This document shows, piece after piece, positions 6,267-14,259 of a stretch of DNA of 19,786 nucleotides. Under the pieces are notes generated by a model, which saw only the letters and a list, made by a program, of their open reading frames with translations, had not been told where the DNA came from and searched no databases. Every line of letters starts with the position of its first letter. The stretch's first letter is position 1. The translations under genes and the position numbers were made by a program. Source of the stretch: Clostridiaceae bacterium UBA5444 (GTDB lineage: Bacteria; Bacillota; Clostridia; Clostridiales; Oxobacteraceae); assembly GCA_002426575.1 (NCBI GenBank), contig DIRE01000064.1, positions 51,888 to 71,673 of the forward strand, read 5' to 3'.

Positions 6267-8273
6267 TTGGATACATCCCAATATATGACATTGTTCATTG
6301 AAGAATCAGAAGAAATAATAGAAAATCTAAATCAATCTATGCTTGAACTTGAAAAGGAACCTGATAATGTGGGTATAGTTAATGAAATATTTAGGTATGC
6401 TCATACCATAAAAGGAATGGCTGCCACCATGGGATTTACAAGTATATCAGAACTTACTCACAGCATGGAGAATATATTAGATAAAATGAGAAATAGTGAG
6501 CTATCAGCATCAACTGAAATTGTTACTTTACTGTTTAAATGCCTAGATAGGCTTGAAGCAATGCTATACAATGTATCGCAAAATGAAGATGCAAATTTAG
6601 ACTGCTCTGATTTAATTGAGCAAATAGAAACTACAATGAATGGTGATAGTGGTAAAGCCACAAATGTCTCTGAAACAAAGGCTGATGCTGCACCTGCTGC
6701 TTCTGGGTCACCAGCTAAGGCAGGGCTTGAGCTAAATAAATATGACAAGGGAGTATTAGCTACAGCAAAAGAGAAAAAGTTTAATAGCTTTAGAATTGAT
6801 ATTTCTTTAAGAAGCGACTGTCAGTTAAAAGCTGCAAGGGCTTATTTGATTTTTAATAACCTTGAGCAGCATGGAGAGATAATAAAGTCAAATCCTCCTG
6901 CAGAGGATATAGAAAAAGAGGAATTTGATACTAGCATATCTTTAGTATTTGTTACTCAAAAGGATAAGGCATTTATAAAGCACCTAGTTGAGAATATATC
7001 CGAAATTGAATATGTATCTGTAGATGAAATCACTGATGCAGATACAAAGCAGGTTGTTGAAACCCAGGTTTCAGCTTCAAATAAAATGAAGGAAAGTAAA
7101 CCACAAAAGGCTTCACCAGCTAGAGCTGGACATTCAAAGAAGTTAAGCCAGTCCGTGAGAGTTGATCTAGATAGGTTAGATAAGCTCATGAACCTTGTTG
7201 GAGAACTTGTAATACATAGGACAAGATTAGAGCAGATAAGTTCATCCTATGGACTTACAGAATTAAATGAAACCTTAGAACAGGTTGGAAGGACAACATC
7301 AGACCTTCAAGATATTGTAATGAAGGTTAGGATGATTCCTCTAGAGAGCGTATTTAGCAGGCTTCCAAGGATGGTAAGAGACCTTTCCACGGAACTTGAT
7401 AAAGATATTGATTTTACAATTAAAGGACAGGAAACAGAGCTTGATAGAACGGTTGTAGATGAACTTGGAGAATCCATTATACACATTTTAAGGAATGCAG
7501 TGGATCATGGAATTGAAAGCAGAGAAGAAAGAATAAAGGCAGGAAAGAGTGAAACAGGTGTTGTAACAATAACAGCATATCAAGAGGGGAATAAAGCTGT
7601 TATAGTGGTCGAGGATGATGGTGGAGGCCTCGATACTGAGAAAATTAGAAGCAAGGCAATAGAAAAGGGAATATATGAAGAGGGAATGAGCGATGACGAT
7701 ATAAACAACCTTATATTCCATGAAGGATTAAGCACTAGCGACAAAATAACAGATGTATCAGGCAGGGGAGTTGGCCTTGATGTTGTAAAAAACAAGATAA
7801 CATCAATTGGAGGCACAGTTGATCTAAAAAGCGAGCTTGGAAAAGGTACAAGCTTCTATATACATTTGCCTCTAACATTATCAATAATACAGGCCTTGCT
7901 AGTTAAAGTTGGAGATGAAACTTTTGCTATATCACAAAGCTTTATCGAGAAGGTTATAAATATCTCAAAAGGAGATATTAAGCTGTCAAACATGAGGGAA
8001 ATAATAATATATAGGGACGATGTAATACCTGTTGTAAGGTTATCTAAAAAATTAAATCTAAAGAATTGTGATAAAGATGACGATAATTTCATTGTAATTG
8101 TAAAAACCGGTGAGAAAAGGGTAGGACTTATGGTAGATTCTTTGGTAGGACAGCAGGAGATAGTAATAAAATCTCTTGGAAAGAGTCTAAAAACTCTGAA
8201 GGAATACGTGGGTGCTACAATACTAGGTGATGGACATGTTACATTGATACTTGATGTTGTTTCATTAATTTGA
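6267..8273 (+). CDS. cheA: Chemotaxis histidine kinase CheA (TTG start)
   Basis: CheA is the receptor-controlled kinase that phosphorylates CheY and CheB. It has 668 residues. The P1 phosphotransfer domain has His46 in YAHTIKGMAAT. A P2 response-regulator binding domain follows (about 165-255), then P3 dimerisation (KLMNLVGELVIHR), the P4 ATPase with N box (RNAVDHGIE), DDGGGLD, GRGVGLDVV and GTSFYIHLPL, and a C-terminal P5 CheW-like domain. I place the start at the TTG at 6267, because GGAGGTGA (6254-6261) sits five bases before it. The in-frame ATG at 6252 overlaps that ribosome binding site and is unlikely to be used. With the TTG start the phosphorylated His is number 46, as in Bacillus CheA. 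Two linkers around P2 share the motif SPA(K/R)AG. Confidence 0.95.
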   Translation: MDTSQYMTLFIEESEEIIENLNQSMLELEKEPDNVGIVNEIFRYAHTIKGMAATMGFTSISELTHSMENILDKMRNSELSASTEIVTLLFKCLDRLEAMLYNVSQNEDANLDCSDLIEQIETTMNGDSGKATNVSETKADAAPAASGSPAKAGLELNKYDKGVLATAKEKKFNSFRIDISLRSDCQLKAARAYLIFNNLEQHGEIIKSNPPAEDIEKEEFDTSISLVFVTQKDKAFIKHLVENISEIEYVSVDEITDADTKQVVETQVSASNKMKESKPQKASPARAGHSKKLSQSVRVDLDRLDKLMNLVGELVIHRTRLEQISSSYGLTELNETLEQVGRTTSDLQDIVMKVRMIPLESVFSRLPRMVRDLSTELDKDIDFTIKGQETELDRTVVDELGESIIHILRNAVDHGIESREERIKAGKSETGVVTITAYQEGNKAVIVVEDDGGGLDTEKIRSKAIEKGIYEEGMSDDDINNLIFHEGLSTSDKITDVSGRGVGLDVVKNKITSIGGTVDLKSELGKGTSFYIHLPLTLSIIQALLVKVGDETFAISQSFIEKVINISKGDIKLSNMREIIIYRDDVIPVVRLSKKLNLKNCDKDDDNFIVIVKTGEKRVGLMVDSLVGQQEIVIKSLGKSLKTLKEYVGATILGDGHVTLILDVVSLI

Positions 8274-8288
8274 GAAGGGTGAGTAAGC

Positions 8289-8894
8289 ATGGATTATAGG
8301 AAGTTTACAGAACTTCAAATTGATGCATTGAGGGAAGTTGGGAATATTGGAGCAGGAAATGCGGCAACAGCACTTTCCCAAATGATACAAAAGAGAATAG
8401 ATATGTCTGTTCCTGAAGCTGCTATATTACCTCTTGAGGAAATGATCCAAAAGATTGGTAATGAAGAAGATATGGTTGTTGCAGTTATAATAAGGGTATT
8501 TGGAGATGCCCCAGGGAATATGGTTTTTTTACTTACAATGAATAGTGCACATGAACTATTAAAGATGCTCTTAGACGAAGAATCAGAAGGAGATCTAACT
8601 GAGATGCAGATATCTGCACTCCAAGAGATTGGAAATATATTAACTGGTGCATATATAAATTCAATTGTTAAGTTAACAGGTATGATGCTTGTATCATCAG
8701 TGCCTGCAATAAGTGTAGACATGCTCTATTCTTTAATGACTACAGCCTTTATTGAATCAGGTCAGTTTGATGAATATATTATGTCTATAGAAGCAAAGTT
8801 TATAATGGGCAAGAAAAATATAAAGGGATACTTCTTTTATATCCCAAAGCCTGGTTCACTTGAAAAACTAATTCAAACTTTAGGCCTTGCATAG
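8289..8894 (+). CDS. cheC: CheY-P phosphatase CheC
   Basis: CheC dephosphorylates CheY-P and partners with CheD in Bacillus-type adaptation. The protein has 201 residues. Both pseudo-symmetric active sites of the CheC/CheX/FliY family are intact: Glu16 and Asn19 in LREVGNIGAGNAA, and Glu113 and Asn116 in LQEIGNILTGAY. The ATG follows GAGAAGGGTGAG with good spacing, 15 bases after the cheA stop. FliY, encoded later in the same operon, carries a second phosphatase domain of this family, so the cell has two CheY-P sinks, one probably at the motor and one in the cytoplasm or near receptors. Confidence 0.95.
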   Translation: MDYRKFTELQIDALREVGNIGAGNAATALSQMIQKRIDMSVPEAAILPLEEMIQKIGNEEDMVVAVIIRVFGDAPGNMVFLLTMNSAHELLKMLLDEESEGDLTEMQISALQEIGNILTGAYINSIVKLTGMMLVSSVPAISVDMLYSLMTTAFIESGQFDEYIMSIEAKFIMGKKNIKGYFFYIPKPGSLEKLIQTLGLA

Positions 8895-8933
8895 TGATTG
8901 TACGGCCTTACAGTAAAAAATGGAGGTGCAAAT

Positions 8934-9296
8934 ATGTCTCAAAAGGTATTAATAGCTGATGATGCAGCATTTATGAGGATGATGATAAAGGATATATTAC
9001 TTAGTAATGGGTATGAAATTGCAGGTGAAGCTAATAATGGATTAAAGGCTGTTGAGCTCTATAAAAAGGAAAAACCAGACATTGTTATGATGGATATAAC
9101 AATGCCTGAAATGGATGGAATAACAGCTGTTAAGGAGATTAGAAAGCTTGACCCATCTGCTAAGGTTGTTATGTGCAGTGCCCTAGGGCAGCAATCTATG
9201 GTAATGGAAGCAATACAAAGCGGAGCAAAGGATTTTATTGTTAAGCCCTTCCAACCAGATAGAGTAATAGAAGCTCTTAAAAAGGTGCTTGGGTGA
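8934..9296 (+). CDS. cheY: Chemotaxis response regulator CheY
   Basis: Single-domain receiver of 120 residues that carries the phosphoryl signal from CheA to the flagellar switch. The key residues are in place: Asp9 and Asp10, phosphoacceptor Asp54 (MMDITMPEMDG), Ser82 (MCSALGQQS) and Lys104 (VKPF). The sequence closely follows Bacillus CheY (ADDAAFMRMMIKDIL near the N-terminus). I chose the ATG at 8934 because GGAGGTG lies at 8922-8928, six bases ahead. An in-frame TTG at 8898 would add twelve residues with no family match. The gene sits between its phosphatase (cheC) and a second cheW. Confidence 0.97.
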   Translation: MSQKVLIADDAAFMRMMIKDILLSNGYEIAGEANNGLKAVELYKKEKPDIVMMDITMPEMDGITAVKEIRKLDPSAKVVMCSALGQQSMVMEAIQSGAKDFIVKPFQPDRVIEALKKVLG

Positions 9297-9316
9297 TCCT
9301 TGAAAGGAGATAAATT

Positions 9317-9727
9317 ATGCAGATTGTTGTATTCAAATTAGGGGAAGAAGAGTATGCGATTGATACTTCCAAAGTACAGGTTATAAACAAAATGATGGAT
9401 ATAACTACTGTACCGAAGGCTCCTGCATATATAAGAGGGCTAATAAACCTTAGAGGAAGTATAGTTACTGTTGTAGACCCCTATATAAAATTAGGTATAG
9501 ATTCTAAAGATAAAACCTGTGAAAATATAATAATTTTAGAAACAGAGGATGAAGTAATAGGAATTTTAGTTGATAAAGTAACTGAGGTAATAGAAATAGA
9601 TACAGAAGAACTTAAAAACATATCTTCTAGCAAAGAAGATGACAGAGATTATATAAAAGGTACAATAAATTTAAAGGGGAACATCATAACCTTAATTGAT
9701 GTAGATGTTTTGCTAGATACAAAATAG
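9317..9727 (+). CDS. cheW: Chemotaxis coupling protein CheW (second copy)
   Basis: Second CheW-domain protein of the operon, 136 residues, a single coupling domain with no receiver, so it is not CheV. It keeps the usual GLINLRGSIV turn (41-49), with Arg46 matching E. coli Arg62, while Val22 stands where E. coli has Glu38. It lacks the ~25-residue C-terminal tail of the first copy. The ribosome binding site AAAGGAGAT precedes the ATG. Its place between cheY and fliM is close to that of cheW genes in other clostridial flagellar clusters. The two copies differ enough to suggest distinct places in the receptor array, or binding to different receptors. Confidence 0.92.
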   Translation: MQIVVFKLGEEEYAIDTSKVQVINKMMDITTVPKAPAYIRGLINLRGSIVTVVDPYIKLGIDSKDKTCENIIILETEDEVIGILVDKVTEVIEIDTEELKNISSSKEDDRDYIKGTINLKGNIITLIDVDVLLDTK

Positions 9728-9748
9728 TTAAAAAGAGAGGTATATGTA

Positions 9749-10747
9749 ATGGCTGATGTACTTTCTCAGAGCGAAATAGATGAGCTTTTGTCAGCACTGT
9801 CATCAGGGGAATTAGCCCCTGAACAAGTCAATGATGGTAAGGACAAGCAACAGATAAAAAAATATGATTTTAAATCTCCTAAAAAGTTTTCAAAAGAGCA
9901 CTTAAGGACCCTTGAGATGATCCATGAAAGTTATGCAAGGATAATAGGAAGCTATTTAGCTGCTCAAACAAGAACAAATATTGAGATAAAGGTAGCAGTG
10001 ATTGAACAAGTAACATATGAGGAATTCAATAAATCAATAAGTTCACCCACAATGCTTACTGTATATAGGCTGCCTCCTCTTTCAGGCTCTTTGATGCTTG
10101 AAACTGGGCCGCAATTTGTATTTCAAATACTTGACATATTGTTTGGCGGGTCTGGAACTACTGTTTTTAAAACAAGAGAATTTACTGAGATTGAGAAGAA
10201 TGTTATATCAGGTATAAATAAACACCTTGTAGAAAGTTTTAAACCTGCATGGGAAGATGTACTTGATGTGGAGCCAGAGATACTTAGTGTAGAAACAAAC
10301 CCAGCATTAAATCAAACTATAGCTCCTAATGAACCTGTTGCACTAATAAGTCTTAGCGTAAAGATAAATAATCTGCAGTCATATATAAATATATGCATAC
10401 CATATTTGGCAGTTGAAAAAGTTCTTGACAGGCTTGTGGTTCGCTACTGGTTTACGGATCAAGATGAAAAAGATAGGAAAGTATCGAGAAATAAAATAGA
10501 GAAGAGAATACAGAATGTACCCCTTGATATGACGACTTATCTTGGGAGATGCACTATCCCTATAAAAAGCTTCCTAGATCTTAAGCTGGGAGATGTAATA
10601 ATGCTTGATGGGAATGTTGAATCCCCAATTGAAACTTTTATTGAGGACAAACCCTATTATAAAACGGTGCCTGGCACCTTAAATAAGAAAAAAGCTGTTC
10701 GTATAGTTGAAATTATGAATAAGGATGTGAATGAAGATGAGCAATGA
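9749..10747 (+). CDS. fliM: Flagellar motor switch protein FliM
   Basis: FliM forms part of the C ring and binds CheY-P to set the direction of rotation. It has 332 residues, normal for the family. The N-terminal CheY-binding peptide is clear (LSQSEIDELLSAL, residues 5-17). It is followed by a flexible linker, the CheC-like middle domain (about 45-235, with LFGGSGTT in its centre) and a C-terminal SpoA/FliN-like domain (about 250-325) that packs against FliY. AGAGAGG lies before the ATG. The 3' end overlaps fliY by 17 bases, which suggests tight translational coupling of two proteins that assemble together. Confidence 0.96.
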   Translation: MADVLSQSEIDELLSALSSGELAPEQVNDGKDKQQIKKYDFKSPKKFSKEHLRTLEMIHESYARIIGSYLAAQTRTNIEIKVAVIEQVTYEEFNKSISSPTMLTVYRLPPLSGSLMLETGPQFVFQILDILFGGSGTTVFKTREFTEIEKNVISGINKHLVESFKPAWEDVLDVEPEILSVETNPALNQTIAPNEPVALISLSVKINNLQSYINICIPYLAVEKVLDRLVVRYWFTDQDEKDRKVSRNKIEKRIQNVPLDMTTYLGRCTIPIKSFLDLKLGDVIMLDGNVESPIETFIEDKPYYKTVPGTLNKKKAVRIVEIMNKDVNEDEQ

Positions 10748-11834
10748 TTTTTTATCCCAGGAAGAAATAGATGCTTTGCTCAATAGGGGAAGCAGTGATT
10801 CAGTTAATGATGATGTATTTGATGATGAGGATAAGGATCTTTTAGGCGAAATCGGCAATATAAGTATGGGCTCAGCTGCTACGACCCTTTCGGTGCTTAT
10901 AAATCAACCTGTAAGCATAACCACTCCAAAGGTAGAGGTTACAACATTAGGACGGCTTAAAGAGACTTTTGAGGTGCCTAACGTTGCCATAGAAGTTCAA
11001 TTTACTTCAGGACTAAATGGAGTAAATCTACTTGTACTTAAATTGCCTGATGCAGGCGTTATTGCAAGCCTAATGATGGGAGGCAATGGCCAGTATAATG
11101 GAGGTGAGCTTGGAGAGATTGAGTTAAGCGCAGTATCTGAATCAATGAATCAGATGATAGGTACATCCGCCACGTCCATGGCCACAATGTTTAAAAAAGA
11201 GGTTAACATCTCCCCTCCAAGGACAATGATTTGGGACAATAAAGTTGACAAGCTAAGCAATGTATTAGAAGAAGATGAGGACATTGTAAAGGTTTCTTTT
11301 AGATTGACCGTGGGAGATATGATAGACAGCGAAATTATGCAGCTTTTATCATTAGATAATGCAAGAGAGATTATAAATGCAATGATGGGTACCATGTCAA
11401 ACTCTTCACAAAACTCTTTGCCAAAGGCTACAACAACTTCACCATCACAGCCAGAAGCAAGTTTAGAAGGGACAAGTACCAATAGAGCAGAGGAAAATAC
11501 AGATGAGGCAGTTCCAGTACAGAAGGTACAATTTATGCCTTTTGATAAGGAAAGCAATGTAAGTGAGCGCAGGAATATTGATTTAATATTAGATGTGCCC
11601 ATTGAGATATCTGTTATACTTGGTAGAACCAAAAAGACTATTAAGGATGTGCTTGAACTTACAAATGGCTCTTTAATTGAACTTGATAAGTTAGTAGAAG
11701 AACCAGTTGAAATACTTGTAAATGGAAAAATGGTTGCCCAAGGAGAAGTTGTAGTTGTCAATGAAAACTTTGGAGTAAGGCTTACTAACATTGTTAGCAA
11801 TATTGAAAGGGTAAAAGGATTAGGCTCAAAATAA
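10731..11834 (+). CDS. fliY: Flagellar switch phosphatase FliY (CheC-like plus FliN domain)
   Basis: FliY is the Firmicute C-ring protein that combines a CheY-P phosphatase with a FliN-type SpoA domain. It has 367 residues. The N-terminus carries its own EIDALL peptide (LSQEEIDALL, 8-17), which resembles the CheY-P docking motif of FliM. The phosphatase domain has Glu40/Asn43 in LLGEIGNISMGSAA and a second site in the SESMNQMIG segment. A low-complexity Ser/Thr/Pro/Glu linker (about 223-260) leads to the SpoA domain (NIDLILDVPIEISVILG to GVRLTNIV). The ATG at 10731 is five bases after AAGGA. The ATG at 10737 is an alternative. The gene is the last of its operon, and its stop codon overlaps the terminator. 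Confidence 0.95.
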   Translation: MKMSNDFLSQEEIDALLNRGSSDSVNDDVFDDEDKDLLGEIGNISMGSAATTLSVLINQPVSITTPKVEVTTLGRLKETFEVPNVAIEVQFTSGLNGVNLLVLKLPDAGVIASLMMGGNGQYNGGELGEIELSAVSESMNQMIGTSATSMATMFKKEVNISPPRTMIWDNKVDKLSNVLEEDEDIVKVSFRLTVGDMIDSEIMQLLSLDNAREIINAMMGTMSNSSQNSLPKATTTSPSQPEASLEGTSTNRAEENTDEAVPVQKVQFMPFDKESNVSERRNIDLILDVPIEISVILGRTKKTIKDVLELTNGSLIELDKLVEEPVEILVNGKMVAQGEVVVVNENFGVRLTNIVSNIERVKGLGSK

Positions 11835-11857
11835 GACATGCATAGCATGTCTTTTTT
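11833..11857 (+). terminator. Rho-independent terminator of the chemotaxis operon
   Basis: AAGACATGC (11833-11841) pairs perfectly with GCATGTCTT (11845-11853) around a three-base loop, ATA, and the arm runs into T bases up to 11857. The stem begins within the fliY TAA stop (11832-11834), so translating ribosomes may influence its folding. It divides the chemotaxis/switch operon from the sigma-D dependent operon that follows. Confidence 0.88.
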
Positions 11858-11866
11858 ATTTCACTG

Positions 11867-11893
11867 TAAAGTATTTATTTTAGCTACCGAAAT
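11867..11893 (+). promoter_or_regulatory. Sigma-D (sigma-28) promoter for flgM operon
   Basis: TAAA (11867-11870), a 15-base spacer and ACCGAAAT (11886-11893). This differs from the flagellin promoter's ACCGATAT at one base and has the identical spacer length. Both elements are embedded in TGTAAAGTAT, and both have ACCGA at the same distance. The promoter lies 10 bases after the upstream terminator and about 50 bases before the flgM ATG. The consensus for the flagellar sigma factor in Bacillus is TAAA-N15-GCCGATAT. Confidence 0.78.
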
Positions 11894-11942
11894 ATTAAAT
11901 ATAATGGATTATATATACCAATATCTAAAGGTGGTGTAATTT

Positions 11943-12236
11943 ATGAAGATTACTGCAAATGCCAGCGTAAATGCTGCTAAGGTATATAGCAAAAACAGTT
12001 TAAAAAATATAAATGAAAATATTAAAGGCTCAAAGAAATATGACTCAATAGAAATATCAAATGAAGGCGGCAAGATAGCAAAGTATGTATCCTACGCTAA
12101 TGACACTATAGACGTAAGACAAAAGAAGGTAGAGGATTTAAAAAACAAAATTAACACTAGAAGCTATAATGTTTCTTCAGAGGACTTAGCATCAGAGATT
12201 CTCAAAGCAATAAAAGAGGAGAGAGAAAGTATATGA
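11943..12236 (+). CDS. flgM: Anti-sigma-28 factor FlgM
   Basis: FlgM binds and inhibits the flagellar sigma factor until the hook is finished, when it is exported and the late genes are turned on. The protein has 97 residues, normal length. The C-terminal half holds the sigma-binding region, with YDSIEIS around residue 34-40, RQKKVEDLKNKI and the terminal SEDLASEILKAI helix. The N-terminal half is Lys/Asn-rich and probably disordered, as in known FlgM. AAAGGTGGTG precedes the ATG. As the first gene behind a sigma-D promoter it is part of an autoregulatory loop. The 3' end overlaps flgN by four bases. Confidence 0.92.
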   Translation: MKITANASVNAAKVYSKNSLKNINENIKGSKKYDSIEISNEGGKIAKYVSYANDTIDVRQKKVEDLKNKINTRSYNVSSEDLASEILKAIKEERESI

Positions 12237-12679
12237 ATATTATAAACATGTTAACCTCACAAAAAGAAGTATTAACTAGCCTATTAGAAATACTAAACAA
12301 AGAACGAGATGCATTAATACATGAGGACATAGATGATATTGTCGAGTTTCAAGAAAAGAAAATAGAATTAAAGCAAAAAATAGATGATATAGAAGAGAAT
12401 AGGCAAGAAATATATGGAGATAAAAGGCTTAAAGAGATACTAGAGTCTATGAAAGGGCAGAACAGACAAAAGGCAGAAAAACTAGGATCAGAAGTTGAAG
12501 AATTAGCAGCTGAAATTATTAAGATAAATGACATAAACGATATGCTTGTAAGGCAATCACTAGATTATATAAGGACTATGATAGATTTTTTGACTCCAAA
12601 GAAGGTTACTGTATATAAGTCTACTGGAAAAGTTGATAGCAGTGCAGCGCCTAGCAGTGTAATAAACAAAAGCGTTTAA
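12233..12679 (+). CDS. flgN: FlgN-family export chaperone for FlgK/FlgL
   Basis: A 148-residue, almost wholly helical protein placed directly before flgK and flgL, which are the substrates of the chaperone FlgN. Long heptad-like helices are visible over residues 1-120 (for example LTSLLEILNKERDALI and EFQEKKIELKQKIDDIEE), and the tail is Ser-rich and polar. FlgN holds the hook-associated proteins unfolded and delivers them to the export apparatus. Its ATG overlaps the flgM stop (ATGA), with GAGGAGAGAG ahead of it. The sequence family is poorly conserved, so the name rests on both length and helical pattern and on the neighbours. Confidence 0.85.
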   Translation: MNIINMLTSQKEVLTSLLEILNKERDALIHEDIDDIVEFQEKKIELKQKIDDIEENRQEIYGDKRLKEILESMKGQNRQKAEKLGSEVEELAAEIIKINDINDMLVRQSLDYIRTMIDFLTPKKVTVYKSTGKVDSSAAPSSVINKSV

Positions 12680-12710
12680 TGCTTGATTATAACTAGAGAG
12701 GAGAATATAC

Positions 12711-14246
12711 ATGTCAGGATTATTTTATACATTTAATATATTTAAAAGTGGTATGGGTGCACAGCAGACCGCCATTAATGTAACAGCCCACAATATATCA
12801 AACGCAGATACGGAAGGATACTCAAGGCAAAGAGCAACAATGGTTACCTCAAGGCCAATAGGAATGACTTCATTAAACAGTACGGCAGGGCCTGGTATGA
12901 TTGGAACAGGAGTTAAGGTTGATGAAGTATCAAGAGCAAGGGATATATTCCTAGATGTTCAGCTAAGAAACGAATTTGCAACATATGGCAATTATGCTGC
13001 AAGAGAAGAGTTTTTAAGCAATATTGAGGTCATGGCAATGGAACCTTCTTTTAAAGAGGGACCTGGAATATCTGTGCTTATGGGCAGGATGTGGGATTCA
13101 TGGCAGGAGCTTTCAAACAATCCTGAAAGTCCAAACACAAAGACAGGGGTTGTGGAAACTACAAAAACCCTCACAGATTCAATGAACCACATATATAATC
13201 AGCTTGAAGGGCTTAAAGAACATAGCAATATATTGATGGAAGGAAAGGTAACAGACCTTAACAACAAAGTTACCCAAGTTATTGATCTAAATAGGCAAAT
13301 AGCAGGGATTATTGGCGTAGGGCAACAACCTAATGACCTTTTAGATACACAAGATTTACTTATAGATCAAATTGCAGAAATGGTAAATATAGATGTGTCA
13401 AGGGACGCTCTCGGACAAGCAACTATAAAGATAAAGAATTCAGATGTAGTAATAGTTGGGAAAGATAGAAAGATACTGAGCTTTGATAATACAGATGCTT
13501 CACTTCACTGGACAGATTTGAAGGGAACTAAAACTGATGCAAATTTGGAAAATGGAAGCATAGCAGGATATATGTCAGTCCATAGTGAGATAATAAAATA
13601 TGAGGATCAATTAAATGCACTTGCAAAGGCTGTAGCATATTCTATTAATACTGTTCATAATGGTGGGATACTTCCAGGGGATCCATCCTATGTGCCAATT
13701 TTAGTTGCAAATGGAGTTGGAGCAGAAGGAACCCTTGATAATGAGAATGCTATAAACGCTGGAAACATAACAGTAAAAAGTTCACTTCAAAAGGACTCAT
13801 CAGCTATAAAGGCAGGGAAAACAGGCAAACCAGGAGAAGAAGGAGACGGGAGCAGGGCTCTTGCAATTGCACAGCTTAGGGATGTAAAGTTTAATATTGA
13901 ACAGTTTAGGGGTGAAACACCCAAAGGAAGAGCCGATAACGATTTTATATATGATGAAGGCAATATGAGGATTGAAAGTAATGATGATGGAATAACACTA
14001 GATGGCTATTATAGAAACTATATAATAGAGATGGGCTCATCCTCAAGACAAGCAAAAGGAATGGTGGAGGCTCAAAACGATCTGATACAACAATTAGATA
14101 TAAGAAAAGAATCAGCATCAGGTGTTAATAGGGACGAAGAAACAGCAAGCTTGATACAACACTACCATTCTTTTAATGCAGCAGCAAAAGGTATAGCTGT
14201 TATAGATGATATGCTAGACACTGTAATAAATAAACTTATAAGGTAG
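12711..14246 (+). CDS. flgK: Flagellar hook-associated protein 1, FlgK
   Basis: FlgK is the first junction protein between hook and filament, secreted through the flagellar export channel. It has 511 residues. The N-terminus is diagnostic (SGMGAQQTAINVTAHN, then ISNADTEGYSRQR), and the C-terminus shows the matching helical D0 segment (SFNAAAKGIAVIDDMLDTVINKL). The middle is less conserved and forms the surface domains. There is no signal peptide, as expected for a type III flagellar export substrate. GAGAGGAG lies just before the ATG. The gene is followed after 13 bases by flgL, the second junction protein. Confidence 0.96.
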   Translation: MSGLFYTFNIFKSGMGAQQTAINVTAHNISNADTEGYSRQRATMVTSRPIGMTSLNSTAGPGMIGTGVKVDEVSRARDIFLDVQLRNEFATYGNYAAREEFLSNIEVMAMEPSFKEGPGISVLMGRMWDSWQELSNNPESPNTKTGVVETTKTLTDSMNHIYNQLEGLKEHSNILMEGKVTDLNNKVTQVIDLNRQIAGIIGVGQQPNDLLDTQDLLIDQIAEMVNIDVSRDALGQATIKIKNSDVVIVGKDRKILSFDNTDASLHWTDLKGTKTDANLENGSIAGYMSVHSEIIKYEDQLNALAKAVAYSINTVHNGGILPGDPSYVPILVANGVGAEGTLDNENAINAGNITVKSSLQKDSSAIKAGKTGKPGEEGDGSRALAIAQLRDVKFNIEQFRGETPKGRADNDFIYDEGNMRIESNDDGITLDGYYRNYIIEMGSSSRQAKGMVEAQNDLIQQLDIRKESASGVNRDEETASLIQHYHSFNAAAKGIAVIDDMLDTVINKLIR

Positions 14247-14259
14247 GGAGGTGTAAGAT

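Noticed and set aside
8898..8933. Upstream TTG start for cheY
   Set aside because: The added residues overlap the GGAGGTG ribosome binding site and match nothing in CheY. The ATG at 8934 aligns with the family.
11150..11848. Long - strand open frame opposite fliY (232 codons)
   Set aside because: Antisense to a conserved FliY coding sequence. Its Ser/Thr/Leu-rich product is typical of a reversed AT-rich gene, and it starts inside the terminator hairpin.
12660..12710. Possible promoter between flgN and flgK
   Set aside because: The gap is only ~30 bases and is filled by the ribosome binding site. No -35/-10 or sigma-D element is present, so the genes are most likely co-transcribed.
13914..13939. 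Sigma-D like element inside flgK (GAAA-N14-GCCGATAA), sense to flgL
   Set aside because: The -10 matches well, but the -35 is GAAA and the spacer is 14 rather than the 15 seen in the two good promoters. It lies in conserved coding sequence with no sign of a regulatory gap before flgL.
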